From Streptomyces sulfonofaciens (GTDB taxonomy: Bacteria; Actinomycetota; Actinomycetes; Streptomycetales; Streptomycetaceae), in contig NZ_BNCD01000010.1 of NCBI RefSeq assembly GCF_014656295.1, positions 164,541 through 228,540 on the forward strand: 64,000 bases of DNA. The letters are read 5' to 3'. The notes below the pieces were generated by a model, which worked only from the letters and a program-made list of their open reading frames with translations, was not told the DNA's origin and did not search any database. Of the stretch, positions 54,732 through 63,432 are shown piece after piece. Position 1 is the stretch's first letter. Every line of letters begins with the position of its first letter. The position numbers and the translations under genes are program-made.

Positions 54732-55097
54732 ATGCAGCTCTCCACAAAACGCTGGCTCCTGTCTCCGGTTACACAGTGGCGCGCATGCCGGTTCCTGAAA
54801 CACCAGAGAGGAGGAATGACTATAGAAACAGCTTGGATTCTCGTACGACTCAGACGCAATCCCACCGAAGCCAACTATGCCATCGCACGAAGCTTCCTAG
54901 CCGTCAGCGAAAATCCGGGGCTCAAATTTGACGACTGGTCCTCGCTCCCGCAAGAGGAAAAGGATCGCCGCTGCTCCTGGCTGAGGCGGCATGGACGCTC
55001 CCCCTTCCAACAACTTGGCATCAGCGAGCACTTTCTCTTACAAGCGGGTATAAGCGTGACGGACTGGGGGCCCCAGAACGAGGAAGACAGAGACTGA
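54732..55097 (+). CDS. Small unknown protein, likely partner of the SLATT protein
   Basis: A 121-residue soluble protein from ATG 54732 (AGGGG six bases upstream). ATG 54816 is in frame but its AGGAGG is only one base away. The visible sequence is rich in Arg, Trp and Leu (TEANYAIARSFLAVSENPG, then WSSLPQEEKDRRCSWLRRHG) with no recognised domain, signal peptide or membrane segment. It follows the SLATT gene in the same direction and shares its lower GC, so the two probably came together. Confidence 0.6.
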   Translation: MQLSTKRWLLSPVTQWRACRFLKHQRGGMTIETAWILVRLRRNPTEANYAIARSFLAVSENPGLKFDDWSSLPQEEKDRRCSWLRRHGRSPFQQLGISEHFLLQAGISVTDWGPQNEEDRD

Positions 55098-55236
55098 GCG
55101 GTCGTGTGCCAACTGTCCCAGTACTACGACTGACCTCAAGTGCGGCAGCCAATCTCGCGTAGCCCCCATGATAGGGCTGTGCTCCTCGCAGAGTGCAAAG
55201 CGCTCCCGTTCCAGCGCCCGCGTGGTGTGCGTCCCA

Positions 55237-55348
55237 CTGTCCGGCTGTCCCGTTAAGTCCGTCATCTGCACGGACAGACCGGACAGCTCTTGAACCTGCT
55301 GTCCGGACTGTCTGCGTCACCGAGGCTGCAACACCCCGGTGTTGCAGC
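55237..55348. repeat. Integrase-arm-like repeats and palindrome beside the attachment site
   Basis: Six copies of CTGTCC-like heptamers occur in both orientations: 55237-55244, 55245-55252, 55271-55277, 55279-55286, 55299-55306 and 55308-55314. They are followed by an 11-bp inverted repeat (GCTGCAACACC at 55325-55335, complement 55338-55348) ending exactly where the second attachment copy begins. This layout fits integrase arm and core binding sites. Confidence 0.6.
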
Positions 55349-55379
55349 GCGCAGGTTCGCATCCTGCCGGGGGCACTCG
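55349..55379 (+). repeat. Second attachment site copy (tRNA-Arg 3' end duplicate)
   Basis: A 30/31 match to the tRNA-Arg 3' end at 51061-51091, with no upstream tRNA half. After 26 bases the same 17-bp motif TGACCAGGGCGGATGCC follows (55406-55422), and then a hairpin. This marks the far end of the integrated segment. Confidence 0.88.
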
Positions 55380-55430
55380 CCTAAGCACCTACCGAAACTG
55401 GTACGTGACCAGGGCGGATGCCGACTTGCA

Positions 55431-55465
55431 CGAGTGGGAGTCAGTCTTACCGACTCCCACTCGTT
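55431..55465 (+). terminator. Hairpin after the second attachment copy
   Basis: A perfect 12-bp stem (CGAGTGGGAGTC at 55431-55442, complement 55452-55463) is followed by TTCTC. It has the same position relative to the attachment core as the tRNA terminator at 51142. Confidence 0.75.
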
Positions 55466-55507
55466 CTCATTCAGGTGCACTGTTCGCGACGCATACGCGA
55501 CCCACTC

Positions 55508-55750
55508 TCAGGACCCGTCTCCCTCCTCTTCCAGGAAGCACGTGATCTTCTCGCTCGCAGCCCCTTCATGGCCGTCGATGCAGCCGTGATATCGGCGGTG
55601 GATCACCCCTGGCGAGTTGCCGACCCGTCGAGCCACTTCGCCGATGGGCACCGGGTGATGCAGGGCATGCCGCAGGTCGTACGGGCGGCCCGCAAGGGGC
55701 GAGTCAACCCTGTCGAGTGGCAGGGCATCCGCCCTGGCCTCTTCCCGCGA
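55508..55750 (-). pseudogene. Remnant of a second tyrosine integrase (C-terminal end)
   Basis: Read on the minus strand, about 80 codons give EEARADALPLDRV, SPLAGRPYDLRHAL, PIGEVARRVGNSPGVIHRRY and HGCIDGHEG before TGA at 55508-55510. This aligns with the end of the integrase at 52554 (same SPLAGRPYDLR and IxRxY segments). About five residues are missing before PIGEV, and the upstream frame breaks down, so it is a relic of a different, related element. Confidence 0.75.
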
Positions 55751-56078
55751 GTTCGTGACCTGGCTCGCCCGGCGCGGCCGGTGGCTGTCTCAAGGGCCGG
55801 CCCACGGGCTTGCGGCTGATCGTCCGCAAGGGAGGCCGCAGGGGAGGCCCCGCACCCCGGCACCCGACTCCGCTTGACCGACGCCAAGGGCGTGCGCCTG
55901 ACATGCTGCACCGCCGGCACCAAGAACGTCCCGACCGCGGCGCTGGAGCCACCCCACCGCCGGGGCCCGCGCCGAAGACCGCATCGGTGGCGCGCGCGGC
56001 GCCGGCCTGCGCAACCTTCACCTGCACGATGCCGCTCTGCACCAGCAGAGACGGGGTCGTCAGCAGAGTGAGGGGCTT
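55751..56078. other. No recognisable gene
   Basis: 328 bp between the integrase remnant and the immunity gene. The open frames here are low-complexity and overlapping. They may be decayed mobile-element DNA, but no family is recognised. Confidence 0.4.
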
Positions 56079-56543
56079 TCATTCAGGATCGAGGCCAGGA
56101 GCCCCGCCCATCACATGCGCCTCGAAGTAGTACTCGGCCTCGGTCACGATGATCATGGTGTCCAGTGAAAGTGAAAGAAACTGCCAGGGCTCCTCGATTG
56201 CTTCGCGCACGGTCGCCATCCACCCCTGTGGCGGAATGCGGCACTCCAACCAGGGAACGATTCCGAGGTGGCTTGCCACATATACGCGTCCGGTCACGGC
56301 GTGTTCTGACAAAAGGCCCTCGATCCAGGCGTCGAGTTCCTCCGGTGCGGCATCGTCGCGAAGTTTCTCGGACGGCTCCGTGAAAATGTCCCACGACCGG
56401 GTGATGGCCTCTCCGACCCACTCGGGAAGTGCGTCGGATTGCAGGGAGTCTCCAGTAAGCAGGTTACCGAGGCTGTGTTCGATGCGTTGCAGGGCGGCTT
56501 TCTCCCGGCGCTCCCTCAGCTTCTGCTGCGACTTACTCTCCAT
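56079..56543 (-). CDS. Putative immunity protein for the RHS toxin
   Basis: A 154-residue acidic soluble protein (MESKSQQKLRERREKAALQR, then SWDIFTEPSEKLRDDAAPEELDAWIEG, ending EAEYYFEAHVMGGAPGLDPE). No family is recognised. Its start overlaps the RHS toxin stop by 11 bases, the placement and coupling expected of a cognate immunity gene, and its size and acidity fit. GC content is lower than in the core genome, as usual for toxin-immunity ends. Confidence 0.7.
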   Translation of the reverse strand: MESKSQQKLRERREKAALQRIEHSLGNLLTGDSLQSDALPEWVGEAITRSWDIFTEPSEKLRDDAAPEELDAWIEGLLSEHAVTGRVYVASHLGIVPWLECRIPPQGWMATVREAIEEPWQFLSLSLDTMIIVTEAEYYFEAHVMGGAPGLDPE

Positions 56544-59500
56544 AACAACTTTTCTGTGGGTAGTAGAGGTGGTGCTTCGGCATGATCTGCTTGTAGGTCT
56601 TGCCCTGCATGTTGATGTCCCCGGGAGCGCCTGCCGGGGGCTTGCCCGCGTGGAAGTGCGGGTGCGGCGCCAAGGGGTCAGCGGTGTGTTCGGCGATGAC
56701 CCTGGTGCCGTTCGGTGTGTCGTACTGGTAGTAGCGGCCCCAGCCGGCCCGTGGGTCCCTCGTCGGGTCGGCGTTCGGGTCGTAGGGCCGGTACACGTAG
56801 TTGGGCCGGTGCGCCTGGGTGGGGTCCCCGCCGATCTCCCATTGCCGGGTGGGTTGGGCTGAGTGTGGAACGCCCGCCATGTCCTTGGCGTGGTTGAAGG
56901 CCTCCCGCCGTGTGTCGAACTCGGGGTTGTAGTCGGATCCGAGACCGAGCGAATCCGTCCACTGGAGGGGGTTGTGGATATACGTCACCGGATTAGGCGC
57001 GGGGCCGAGACCAAGGGGGTCAGGGGTGACGTACCGGGCGACTTCCGGGTCGTAGTGCCGGAAGAAGTTGTAGTGGAGCCCCGATTCGGGATCGTAGTAC
57101 TGACCTGGGAAGCGTAGCGGGGTGTACGTGATTGCGGATCTGTTCCATGTCGTGGTGCCCCACAGCGTGGTGCGGGTGCGCCAGGCGACCGTGCCCTGGT
57201 CGTCGATGAGTTCGGTGGGGGTCCCGACCAGGTCCGTGATGACGGCGAAGAAGCGGGAGGCTATCTCGTCATCGGACGTGACGTCCGCCGGCCGGTCCTC
57301 TTCGGGTGTTGCCGACGTCAGCGTGGTCAGCATCGAGAGGGATGACGAAGACGCGGGCGAAACCCCGGCGAGTTCCGCCCCGGCCGCACTCGGGATGATC
57401 CGTTCCGTTTGGGTCAGCGGATGCAGGCCGTTGTGCTCCCAGGTCAGGGTGACCGGGTGCGGTTGCGCGTCGCCGGTCGTGACCTGTTCACACAGGGTTG
57501 TGCCGTCCCACGTGAACGTGGTCTGTTCGATGACCGTTTCGCCGTCCCCTGCCAGACGTTGTTTCGCGGTGCGACGGCCGAGGGGGTCGTAGGTGTAGCG
57601 CCAGCGACTGCCGTCCGGGGTCACCAGCCCCGTCAGACGGTTTTCTGCGTCCCAGGTGTAGCGCCAGATGTCGGGCTTCCGCGAAAGGCGGGCCTTGCGG
57701 CGCAGGGTGATGCGGCCGGCGGCGTCGTGTGTGTAGTGCACATCGCCCGCGCGGGTGACACGGGTGCCGGTGTAGGCGCGGGAGCCGCGTGCCTCCCTGC
57801 CGGGATGGCTCTCGGGCCAGCTCGCCTCGGTCTGGTTGCCCATCTCGTCGTAGGCGTACCGCTCCGACCAGTTCGCCGCGTGTACCGCAGTGACGCGACC
57901 TGCCCGGTCCAGCTCGAAGCGACGCGTGCCGGTGCGGGTGTCCTCGATTCCGGTCAGGCTGCCGTCGGCGCGATAGGTGTACGTTCGGTGCGCCACGGCC
58001 CGGCCGCCGCGGGCTTCGGACGGCCTCTGGTACAGGGACTGTGAGGTGAGCCGGCCGAGTTGGTCGAATGTATGCGCCAGAGTGACCCCCGGGCCGGCGG
58101 CGCCCTGTCCGAGGTGCCGGGCGAGTTCGCGGCCCGCAGCGTCGCGGTCGAAGGTGAGCGTACGGCCCGCGGTGGTGAGGGTCGCCGGTCGGCCCGCGGC
58201 GTCATAGGCCCAGGCGGACTCGACGCCCGAAGGCGTGGTGCGGCGGGTGCGGCGGCCGAGGGCGTCGTAGCCGTACGCGAGGACGCGCCCGTCGACCGTC
58301 TCCGACTGCACGCGTCCGTACTGGTCGCGCAGGAGTGTCATGGTGGTGCCGTCGGGACCGGTGGCCTGGGCCAGTTGGTCGGTGAAGTCATAGGTGTAGG
58401 TGGTGACTCCGCCTGCCGCGTCCTTGCGGGTGACCCGCCCCAGCGCGTCGTGCTCGAAGGTGATGGTCTCCCCGAGGGTATTGGTGCGGGAGGCGAGGCG
58501 GCCGACCTGGTCGTGAGTGTAGGTGAGCCTGCGACCGTCGAAGTCGGTCTCGGCCGTGAGGCGGCCTTCCGAGTCGTGCTCGTAGTCCCAGGTCAGGCCC
58601 TGCGGGTTGGTCACGCGAGTGAGAAGCAACCGGGTGTTGTGAGAGAACTCGTGGCGCGCGCCGCTGGGGTCGGTGCGCGCGGTGAGGAGGTCGAAGTGGG
58701 TGAACTCGAAGAGGGTGGTGCCCCCGACGGGGTCGGTGTGGCTGGTGCAGTTGCCTTCGCCGTCGTAGGTCCACGCCTCCACGGCGCCGTCCGGCCCGGT
58801 GCGGCGCGCGAGGTACCCCTCCACCGTCCATTCCAGGCGGGTGACCGCCCCCAGCGGATCAGTGAGCGTGATCAGGCGTCCGAAGGCATCGTGTTCGTAG
58901 CGGGTCACGGTGCCGAGCGGGTCACGTATCTCCAGGGGGAGGCCCGCGCGGTTGCAACGGATGTCGGTGCGGTGCCCCATGGCGTCGGTGACGGACGTGA
59001 GGTGGCCGGCTTCGTCGTAGGAGTAGGTCGTGGTGGCGCCGGTGGGGTCGGTGAGGGTGGTGCGGTTGCCACGGGTGTCGTAGGTCTGGTGCCAGGTCAA
59101 GCCGTCCGGGCCGCTGACACGTACTGGCAGGGCAGCCGGCATCAGATGCCCAGCAGGCATGGCGGAGTCGGCGTCCCCGATCCCGACCTGCCCGTCCGTC
59201 TCCGAGTGATCCGCCTCCAGCAGCGCGTACTCCGCTCGTGACTCCCGCCCGTCGGGCCGTACCACCCTTGTCAGGTTGCCCGCCGGGTCGTAGTGGAACG
59301 CAGTGGTGTGGCCGAGGGGGTCGGTCTGGGAGAGCAGGCGATGATGGCGGTCGTAGTGGTAATGGGTGACGTTGCCGAGGGTGTCCGATTCGGCGATGAC
59401 CTGGCAGTCGCTGTTGATGAAGAAGCGGCGGGTACAGCCATCGGGGGTGGCGGTCGTGGTGACGTGCAGACCGGTTTCCAGGTCCGTCTCATAGGCGAGG

Positions 59501-61515
59501 CGCAGGGTCATGTGGCCTGCTTCGCCGCCTTCGGCGACGCAGCGGCCCTGGGGGTCGTACTCGTAGGTGTACGAACGGGCGTTGGTGTCCGTCCAGGACG
59601 TGACCCGACGCTCCTCGTCGTACGTGAAGGTCATCGGACGGCCGCAGGAGTTGGTGACGTCGGCCAGGTTGCCGTGCCCGTCATAGCCGTAGCGGAGGAG
59701 TTCCTGGTCCCCTCCGGCGGGGTCCGCGCCCGCCAGGCGCAGTGCGGTGATGCGTGTGCCGGGGCCCTGCCCGGTCGCCTCGAGTACGAGGTGGTAGCCA
59801 CCGCTGTGGGTGATGCCGGTGGGTGCACCGGTGTCAGGGTCGTAGGCGAAGGAGATCCAGTTGCCGTTGCGGTCGTCGACCTGTTCGAGGACCGAGATGC
59901 GTGCCCCGCCGCTGTACCCGCCCTCATCGTCTTCCCCGTGGTCGTGTGCGACCTCGTCGGCGAAGTGCCAGACCGATCCCGCGGCGGGGTCGCGGATGAC
60001 GTATCCAGCGCCGTCGTCAGCCCGCAGGAGAGGCCAGCGGGGGCCGTGGCTCGGCAGGACGGGCTCACCGGGCCTCGCGGGGTGCGGGTAGGCCAGCAGC
60101 AGTCCGTCCTCGTGGACGAAGACGATCCCCTCGTCGTCGACCTCCAGTCGCTGATCGACGGTGCTGGACCAGGAGGGCCCGAACCACCGCCCAAGCCGGT
60201 ACCCCGAGTCCACCCGCCGCCGGAACACCAACGGCAACGCTCCCGGCAGCGTCACATCCGTCTGCGGCAGGAACATCCGCCCTGTGGCCAGATCAATGGG
60301 GTCCGTGCCCCGGCACACCTTGCTCTCACGGCTATGCAGCCCTCGCGCTCGGCGGGCGGCTGCGGCGGTGTCGGCGAGTTCGTCGGCGGTGCGTGCGGCT
60401 TTGACGCCGGCTCCTGCGCCGTCGGTGGCGATGGTCAGCGCGATGTCCGGGACCAGCCGCCCGAGGCCCTCGGCGGGGTCTTTCATGAAGTCGGTCACCA
60501 TCTGCTTGCCGGCGCCCCAGGGGTCGTTGGCGACGGTGACCAGGCCGGCGGCGAGGCTGTCGAGATTGGTGACGTACTCGGCGGGGTGGGTGATGTTGTA
60601 CGGGTCGAGCGGGTTGATGCCGCGCACGAAGTTGTTCAACCCCGCGGTGCCCTTGAGCAGGCCCCCCTCGAAGTGGTCGATCATCAGCGGCACTTCGTCG
60701 AGGCCGGACTTGAGCTGGTCCGTGTACGACGGCTTGGGCGGGGCCTTGTCACGAGCCGCGCGGATCTTGGCCGCTGCGGCACCGGCTGCCGTGTTCCGCT
60801 GTTTGCGGGCCTCGGACAGGATGTCCTGCGCGTCCTGCATCAGCTTCTTGCCCGGATCGTCGAAACTGCCCGCCGGCTTCGGCGGCAGGGACGAGGGGTC
60901 GCGCTTGTCGGAAGGCTGGGCGTTGTAGCGGTCGACGGCCTTGTTGTAGTCGTCGACCTTCTTCTTGTGCGCGTCGGCGGCGTCCTGGGATGCCTTGGTT
61001 CCGGCCTTCCACTTGTCGATCGCCGTCTGCGCCTGCCCCTGCGCCCAGGAAACCGTCTCCGCGAACGCCTCCAAAGCCTTGGCGGCCTCGTCGAAGGCGT
61101 CGGCGCCGGTGAACCACTTCGGCGGCTGGATATGCACGCTCTTGCGGAACGCCTCGGCCGCCTCACCCTTCAGGCGCTCGGAGTTGAGGCCCTTCAGCCC
61201 GTCGCCCACATCGTCGAAGGACTTCTGCAAGGTGTGCAAGTGACCTGCGGTCGAGCGAAGCTTGCCGGGGCTGCCGTAGATGAGTTCGGTCTTGTCGTCG
61301 GTCTGCCCGAGGTCCATCTCGTCGACCTGGGCACCCATCCGGTTGGCCACCGAACGCGACTGCTCACGCACCCAGTCCGCACCGGAGTCCCAGCCGAGGT
61401 CGTCCAGCCGATCAGCCGTCCAGTCACCTGCGTCCTCGACGCGGTCACCGACCCACTCCGTGCCCTTCTCGACGGCGTGCTCGATCGGGTCGGGAATGAA
61501 ATCACCGATACCCAC
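56533..61515 (-). CDS. RHS/YD-repeat polymorphic toxin with C-terminal nuclease-like domain
   Basis: A 1660-residue protein. Residues 1-250 form a helical N-terminus like those of type VII-type secreted toxins of Streptomyces (FIPDPIEHAVEKGTEWVGD, then YGSPGKLRSTAGHLHTLQKS). A DUF6531-like segment follows (KVCRGTDPIDLATGRMFLPQ), then dozens of YD repeats (YTYEYDPQGR, YHYDRHHRLLSQTDPLG). The RHS core closes with YYDPESGLHYNFFRHYDPEVARYVTPDPLGL. The last 134 residues carry EH, PHPHFH and KHHLYYP, a pattern like the Tox-HNH-EHHH nuclease toxins. GTG 61515 lies three bases after the upstream stop. The tip probably enters neighbouring cells and cuts nucleic acid. Confidence 0.85.
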   Translation of the reverse strand: MGIGDFIPDPIEHAVEKGTEWVGDRVEDAGDWTADRLDDLGWDSGADWVREQSRSVANRMGAQVDEMDLGQTDDKTELIYGSPGKLRSTAGHLHTLQKSFDDVGDGLKGLNSERLKGEAAEAFRKSVHIQPPKWFTGADAFDEAAKALEAFAETVSWAQGQAQTAIDKWKAGTKASQDAADAHKKKVDDYNKAVDRYNAQPSDKRDPSSLPPKPAGSFDDPGKKLMQDAQDILSEARKQRNTAAGAAAAKIRAARDKAPPKPSYTDQLKSGLDEVPLMIDHFEGGLLKGTAGLNNFVRGINPLDPYNITHPAEYVTNLDSLAAGLVTVANDPWGAGKQMVTDFMKDPAEGLGRLVPDIALTIATDGAGAGVKAARTADELADTAAAARRARGLHSRESKVCRGTDPIDLATGRMFLPQTDVTLPGALPLVFRRRVDSGYRLGRWFGPSWSSTVDQRLEVDDEGIVFVHEDGLLLAYPHPARPGEPVLPSHGPRWPLLRADDGAGYVIRDPAAGSVWHFADEVAHDHGEDDEGGYSGGARISVLEQVDDRNGNWISFAYDPDTGAPTGITHSGGYHLVLEATGQGPGTRITALRLAGADPAGGDQELLRYGYDGHGNLADVTNSCGRPMTFTYDEERRVTSWTDTNARSYTYEYDPQGRCVAEGGEAGHMTLRLAYETDLETGLHVTTTATPDGCTRRFFINSDCQVIAESDTLGNVTHYHYDRHHRLLSQTDPLGHTTAFHYDPAGNLTRVVRPDGRESRAEYALLEADHSETDGQVGIGDADSAMPAGHLMPAALPVRVSGPDGLTWHQTYDTRGNRTTLTDPTGATTTYSYDEAGHLTSVTDAMGHRTDIRCNRAGLPLEIRDPLGTVTRYEHDAFGRLITLTDPLGAVTRLEWTVEGYLARRTGPDGAVEAWTYDGEGNCTSHTDPVGGTTLFEFTHFDLLTARTDPSGARHEFSHNTRLLLTRVTNPQGLTWDYEHDSEGRLTAETDFDGRRLTYTHDQVGRLASRTNTLGETITFEHDALGRVTRKDAAGGVTTYTYDFTDQLAQATGPDGTTMTLLRDQYGRVQSETVDGRVLAYGYDALGRRTRRTTPSGVESAWAYDAAGRPATLTTAGRTLTFDRDAAGRELARHLGQGAAGPGVTLAHTFDQLGRLTSQSLYQRPSEARGGRAVAHRTYTYRADGSLTGIEDTRTGTRRFELDRAGRVTAVHAANWSERYAYDEMGNQTEASWPESHPGREARGSRAYTGTRVTRAGDVHYTHDAAGRITLRRKARLSRKPDIWRYTWDAENRLTGLVTPDGSRWRYTYDPLGRRTAKQRLAGDGETVIEQTTFTWDGTTLCEQVTTGDAQPHPVTLTWEHNGLHPLTQTERIIPSAAGAELAGVSPASSSSLSMLTTLTSATPEEDRPADVTSDDEIASRFFAVITDLVGTPTELIDDQGTVAWRTRTTLWGTTTWNRSAITYTPLRFPGQYYDPESGLHYNFFRHYDPEVARYVTPDPLGLGPAPNPVTYIHNPLQWTDSLGLGSDYNPEFDTRREAFNHAKDMAGVPHSAQPTRQWEIGGDPTQAHRPNYVYRPYDPNADPTRDPRAGWGRYYQYDTPNGTRVIAEHTADPLAPHPHFHAGKPPAGAPGDINMQGKTYKQIMPKHHLYYPQKSCYGE

Positions 61516-61518
61516 AGC

Positions 61519-62190
61519 TCACTTACCCCCGTCCCGCCCCTGGCCCTGCTGCTCATTCTGCTGCTGGGCGGCACGTTCGTCCGGTGACGGGCCGAAGACG
61601 CGATCCAGATCGCGGTCGAACTCCTGGTCGTCGACACCGGCGATCTGGTTGCCGATGTCGGAGATCCTCCCACCCTGCCCCTCGGTCAGCAGGGAACGGC
61701 CGGTGTCCTTCCACGTCTGCGCCATCTCGTGACCGGCATTCTTCCAGGACTCGGCGCTGTAGTCGGGGTGCAGCGAGTCCGGGGTGAACACATCCCCCCA
61801 GGACTGCTTCTCGATGTCCTCCTCCGACGCATACGGGTTCCCACCCGCCAGCGAATTCGTGATCACCTTCAGCGAGCCCTGGACGTACTGGTCCTCCGCC
61901 CACTGCGTGCCCGCCGCCAACCCCAACCGCTCGGCGATCTCGCTGGCATCGTGGATCAGCGAGCGCACGCCCCAGTCCCACCGCTCGCAGAAGTCCTCGA
62001 AATCCACCGAGAGATCGTGGTCGCCGGCCTCCATACCGGTCATCGCCAGCTCGGAGAACCCCTTGCCCATCAGCGAACCGGTACCGTCACCGATCTCACC
62101 GAGCTCCCCGACAGCGGCACGCAAGCCCTGCGTGATCTTCCCCACGCTGGCCTTGTCGAAGTGCAGATCCATCCCGTCACCACTGCCCAT
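61519..62190 (-). CDS. Helical toxin-associated protein (ESX/WXG-like)
   Basis: A 223-residue protein from ATG 62190 (MGSGDGMDLHFDKASVGKIT) with GGGG upstream. It is mostly helical (LRAAVGELGEIGDGTGSLMG, then DFEDFCERWDWGVRSLIHDASEIAERLG) and ends in a Gln-rich tail. It immediately precedes the RHS toxin (3-bp gap) and overlaps the upstream gene by 14 bases. Such proteins are conserved upstream of Streptomyces RHS toxins and may act as secretion partners or adaptors; no enzyme motif is seen. Confidence 0.65.
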   Translation of the reverse strand: MGSGDGMDLHFDKASVGKITQGLRAAVGELGEIGDGTGSLMGKGFSELAMTGMEAGDHDLSVDFEDFCERWDWGVRSLIHDASEIAERLGLAAGTQWAEDQYVQGSLKVITNSLAGGNPYASEEDIEKQSWGDVFTPDSLHPDYSAESWKNAGHEMAQTWKDTGRSLLTEGQGGRISDIGNQIAGVDDQEFDRDLDRVFGPSPDERAAQQQNEQQGQGRDGGK

Positions 62191-62614
62191 GGCCGCCCCC
62201 CTCCTGCCCGATGCCACCCTCTCCCGCGTCCACGGCCGCCTCATCGGGCACGACGCCGGCTACCGGCGGGAAGACCATCGCCCCGTCCGGGGTGGCCACA
62301 TCCACCACGAGACCGGCCGCCTCACCCATGGCCGGCACGATCTCATCCAGCAACCGCTCACCCAGCAGCGCCGCGAACTCCCACGACTCGTCCCCCGACC
62401 CGTGGCGCAACGCGAACCGGGCCAGCGCCGCCTCGTCCGTGAACGCACACACCCACCGCACCCCGCCCCACCGCGCCGTCCACAGCCCGCCGCCCTCCAG
62501 CGGCACCAGCAGCACCGTCCGACGCACCGCGGCCAGCAGTTCCGCCGGGTCGCCCAATCCGGCACGCCGCTCGGCTATCCGCTCCACAAGCCCCGCGCCC
62601 GCCCCCGAGCTCAC
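62177..62614 (-). CDS. SseB-like protein, first gene of the toxin operon
   Basis: A 145-residue protein from GTG 62614. The pattern VLLVPLEGGGLWTARWGGVRWVCAFTDEAALARFA followed by GLVVDVATPDGAMVFPP resembles the SseB N-terminal domain. Gly-rich ends flank the domain. It overlaps the next gene by 14 bases, so the four genes from here to 56079 form one operon. Homologues occur with secreted toxins, but the molecular role is not known. Confidence 0.6.
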   Translation of the reverse strand: MSSGAGAGLVERIAERRAGLGDPAELLAAVRRTVLLVPLEGGGLWTARWGGVRWVCAFTDEAALARFALRHGSGDESWEFAALLGERLLDEIVPAMGEAAGLVVDVATPDGAMVFPPVAGVVPDEAAVDAGEGGIGQEGGGHGQW

Positions 62615-63432
62615 CAGGCATCCCCCTCGCTGCGAACAACAACCGGCCGGCTCACGACACCATAAACGGAGACGTCACCATCCGGCAGACCGTTCCCCAG
62701 CGCACCCGAGGTCCCGGTGCTGGGAGACACGGGTCTGGGCGCATGCCGGCGTGCGCGTTCCTCGCGAGAGCAGTAGTGCCCCGCCCCGACTCGGCGGGAC
62801 CGGGCAGAGAACGACTGGCACAGCAAGCGGTCCACGCCGTACGGCGGCTGCCTACCACCGGCCCCGGTCGTCCGGGCGCGGGCCACCCGGCCCACTCGGC
62901 TCCCATCGCCCCGACCCGGGCAACCGCCGTCGAGGGCGGGCAGCGGGCCGAGGACGGGGGGCCGGGCCGGACAGCAGCCGCATCCGGCAGACGGCCACTC
63001 GGGGTGGCGGGTTGGCGGCCCGGCGGGTTGGCCACCACTCGGGTTGGCGGGGTCTCTCGCAGGCGCCGTCCGGTGCGGTGCCCGCGCAGATTGGGTGGTG
63101 CGCACAGATTCGGTGGTGCGCGCACCGGCCTGGGCGGGCCTGTGCGTCAGCGCCGCAGGAGCCAGTGGGCGCGCCCCGGCCCGAGCGAACCGGTGGGTCA
63201 ACGCCACGGGGACCAGGCTGCGCGCACCGGCCTCGGCGGGCCGGTGGGTCGGCGCCGCGAGGGCGGGGGTGATCGGCGCCCGGTCCAGGACGTGCGGATG
63301 GGTCCCAGCACACCCAGAGGGCTGTGTTCCGGTTGCAGCCAGTCAGTCCACATGCTCTTAATGTGCTAAATGCCCGACAGTGCTTCTGTTCGCCTGGCTT
63401 CGAGGGCACGTTCCCACTCCCCGGGAGGAGTC
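62615..63432. other. Divergent intergenic region with decayed repeats
   Basis: 818 bp between the toxin operon and the rightmost ORF. The first 80 bases after 62614 are AT-richer and likely contain the toxin promoter (AACAACAACCGGCCGGCTC, CATAAACGG). From about 63080 to 63270, 15-45 bp units recur in decayed form (AGATTGGGTGGTGCGC and AGATTCGGTGGTGCGC; GGTGGGTC(A/G)(A/G)CGCC twice). The open frames across it are low-complexity Gly/Ala/Arg strings and are not called. Confidence 0.5.

Noticed and set aside
55603..56082. 159-residue minus-strand ORF in the island edge
   Set aside because: It overlaps the integrase remnant in another frame; the remnant frame has clear homology, this one has none.
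59293..61587. 764-residue plus-strand ORF antisense to the RHS toxin
   Set aside because: Mirror of the toxin N-terminal half; composition is typical of shadow frames.
62211..63272. 353-residue plus-strand ORF in the toxin upstream region
   Set aside because: Begins antisense to the SseB-like gene and ends in the decayed repeats; Ser/Pro/Arg low complexity.
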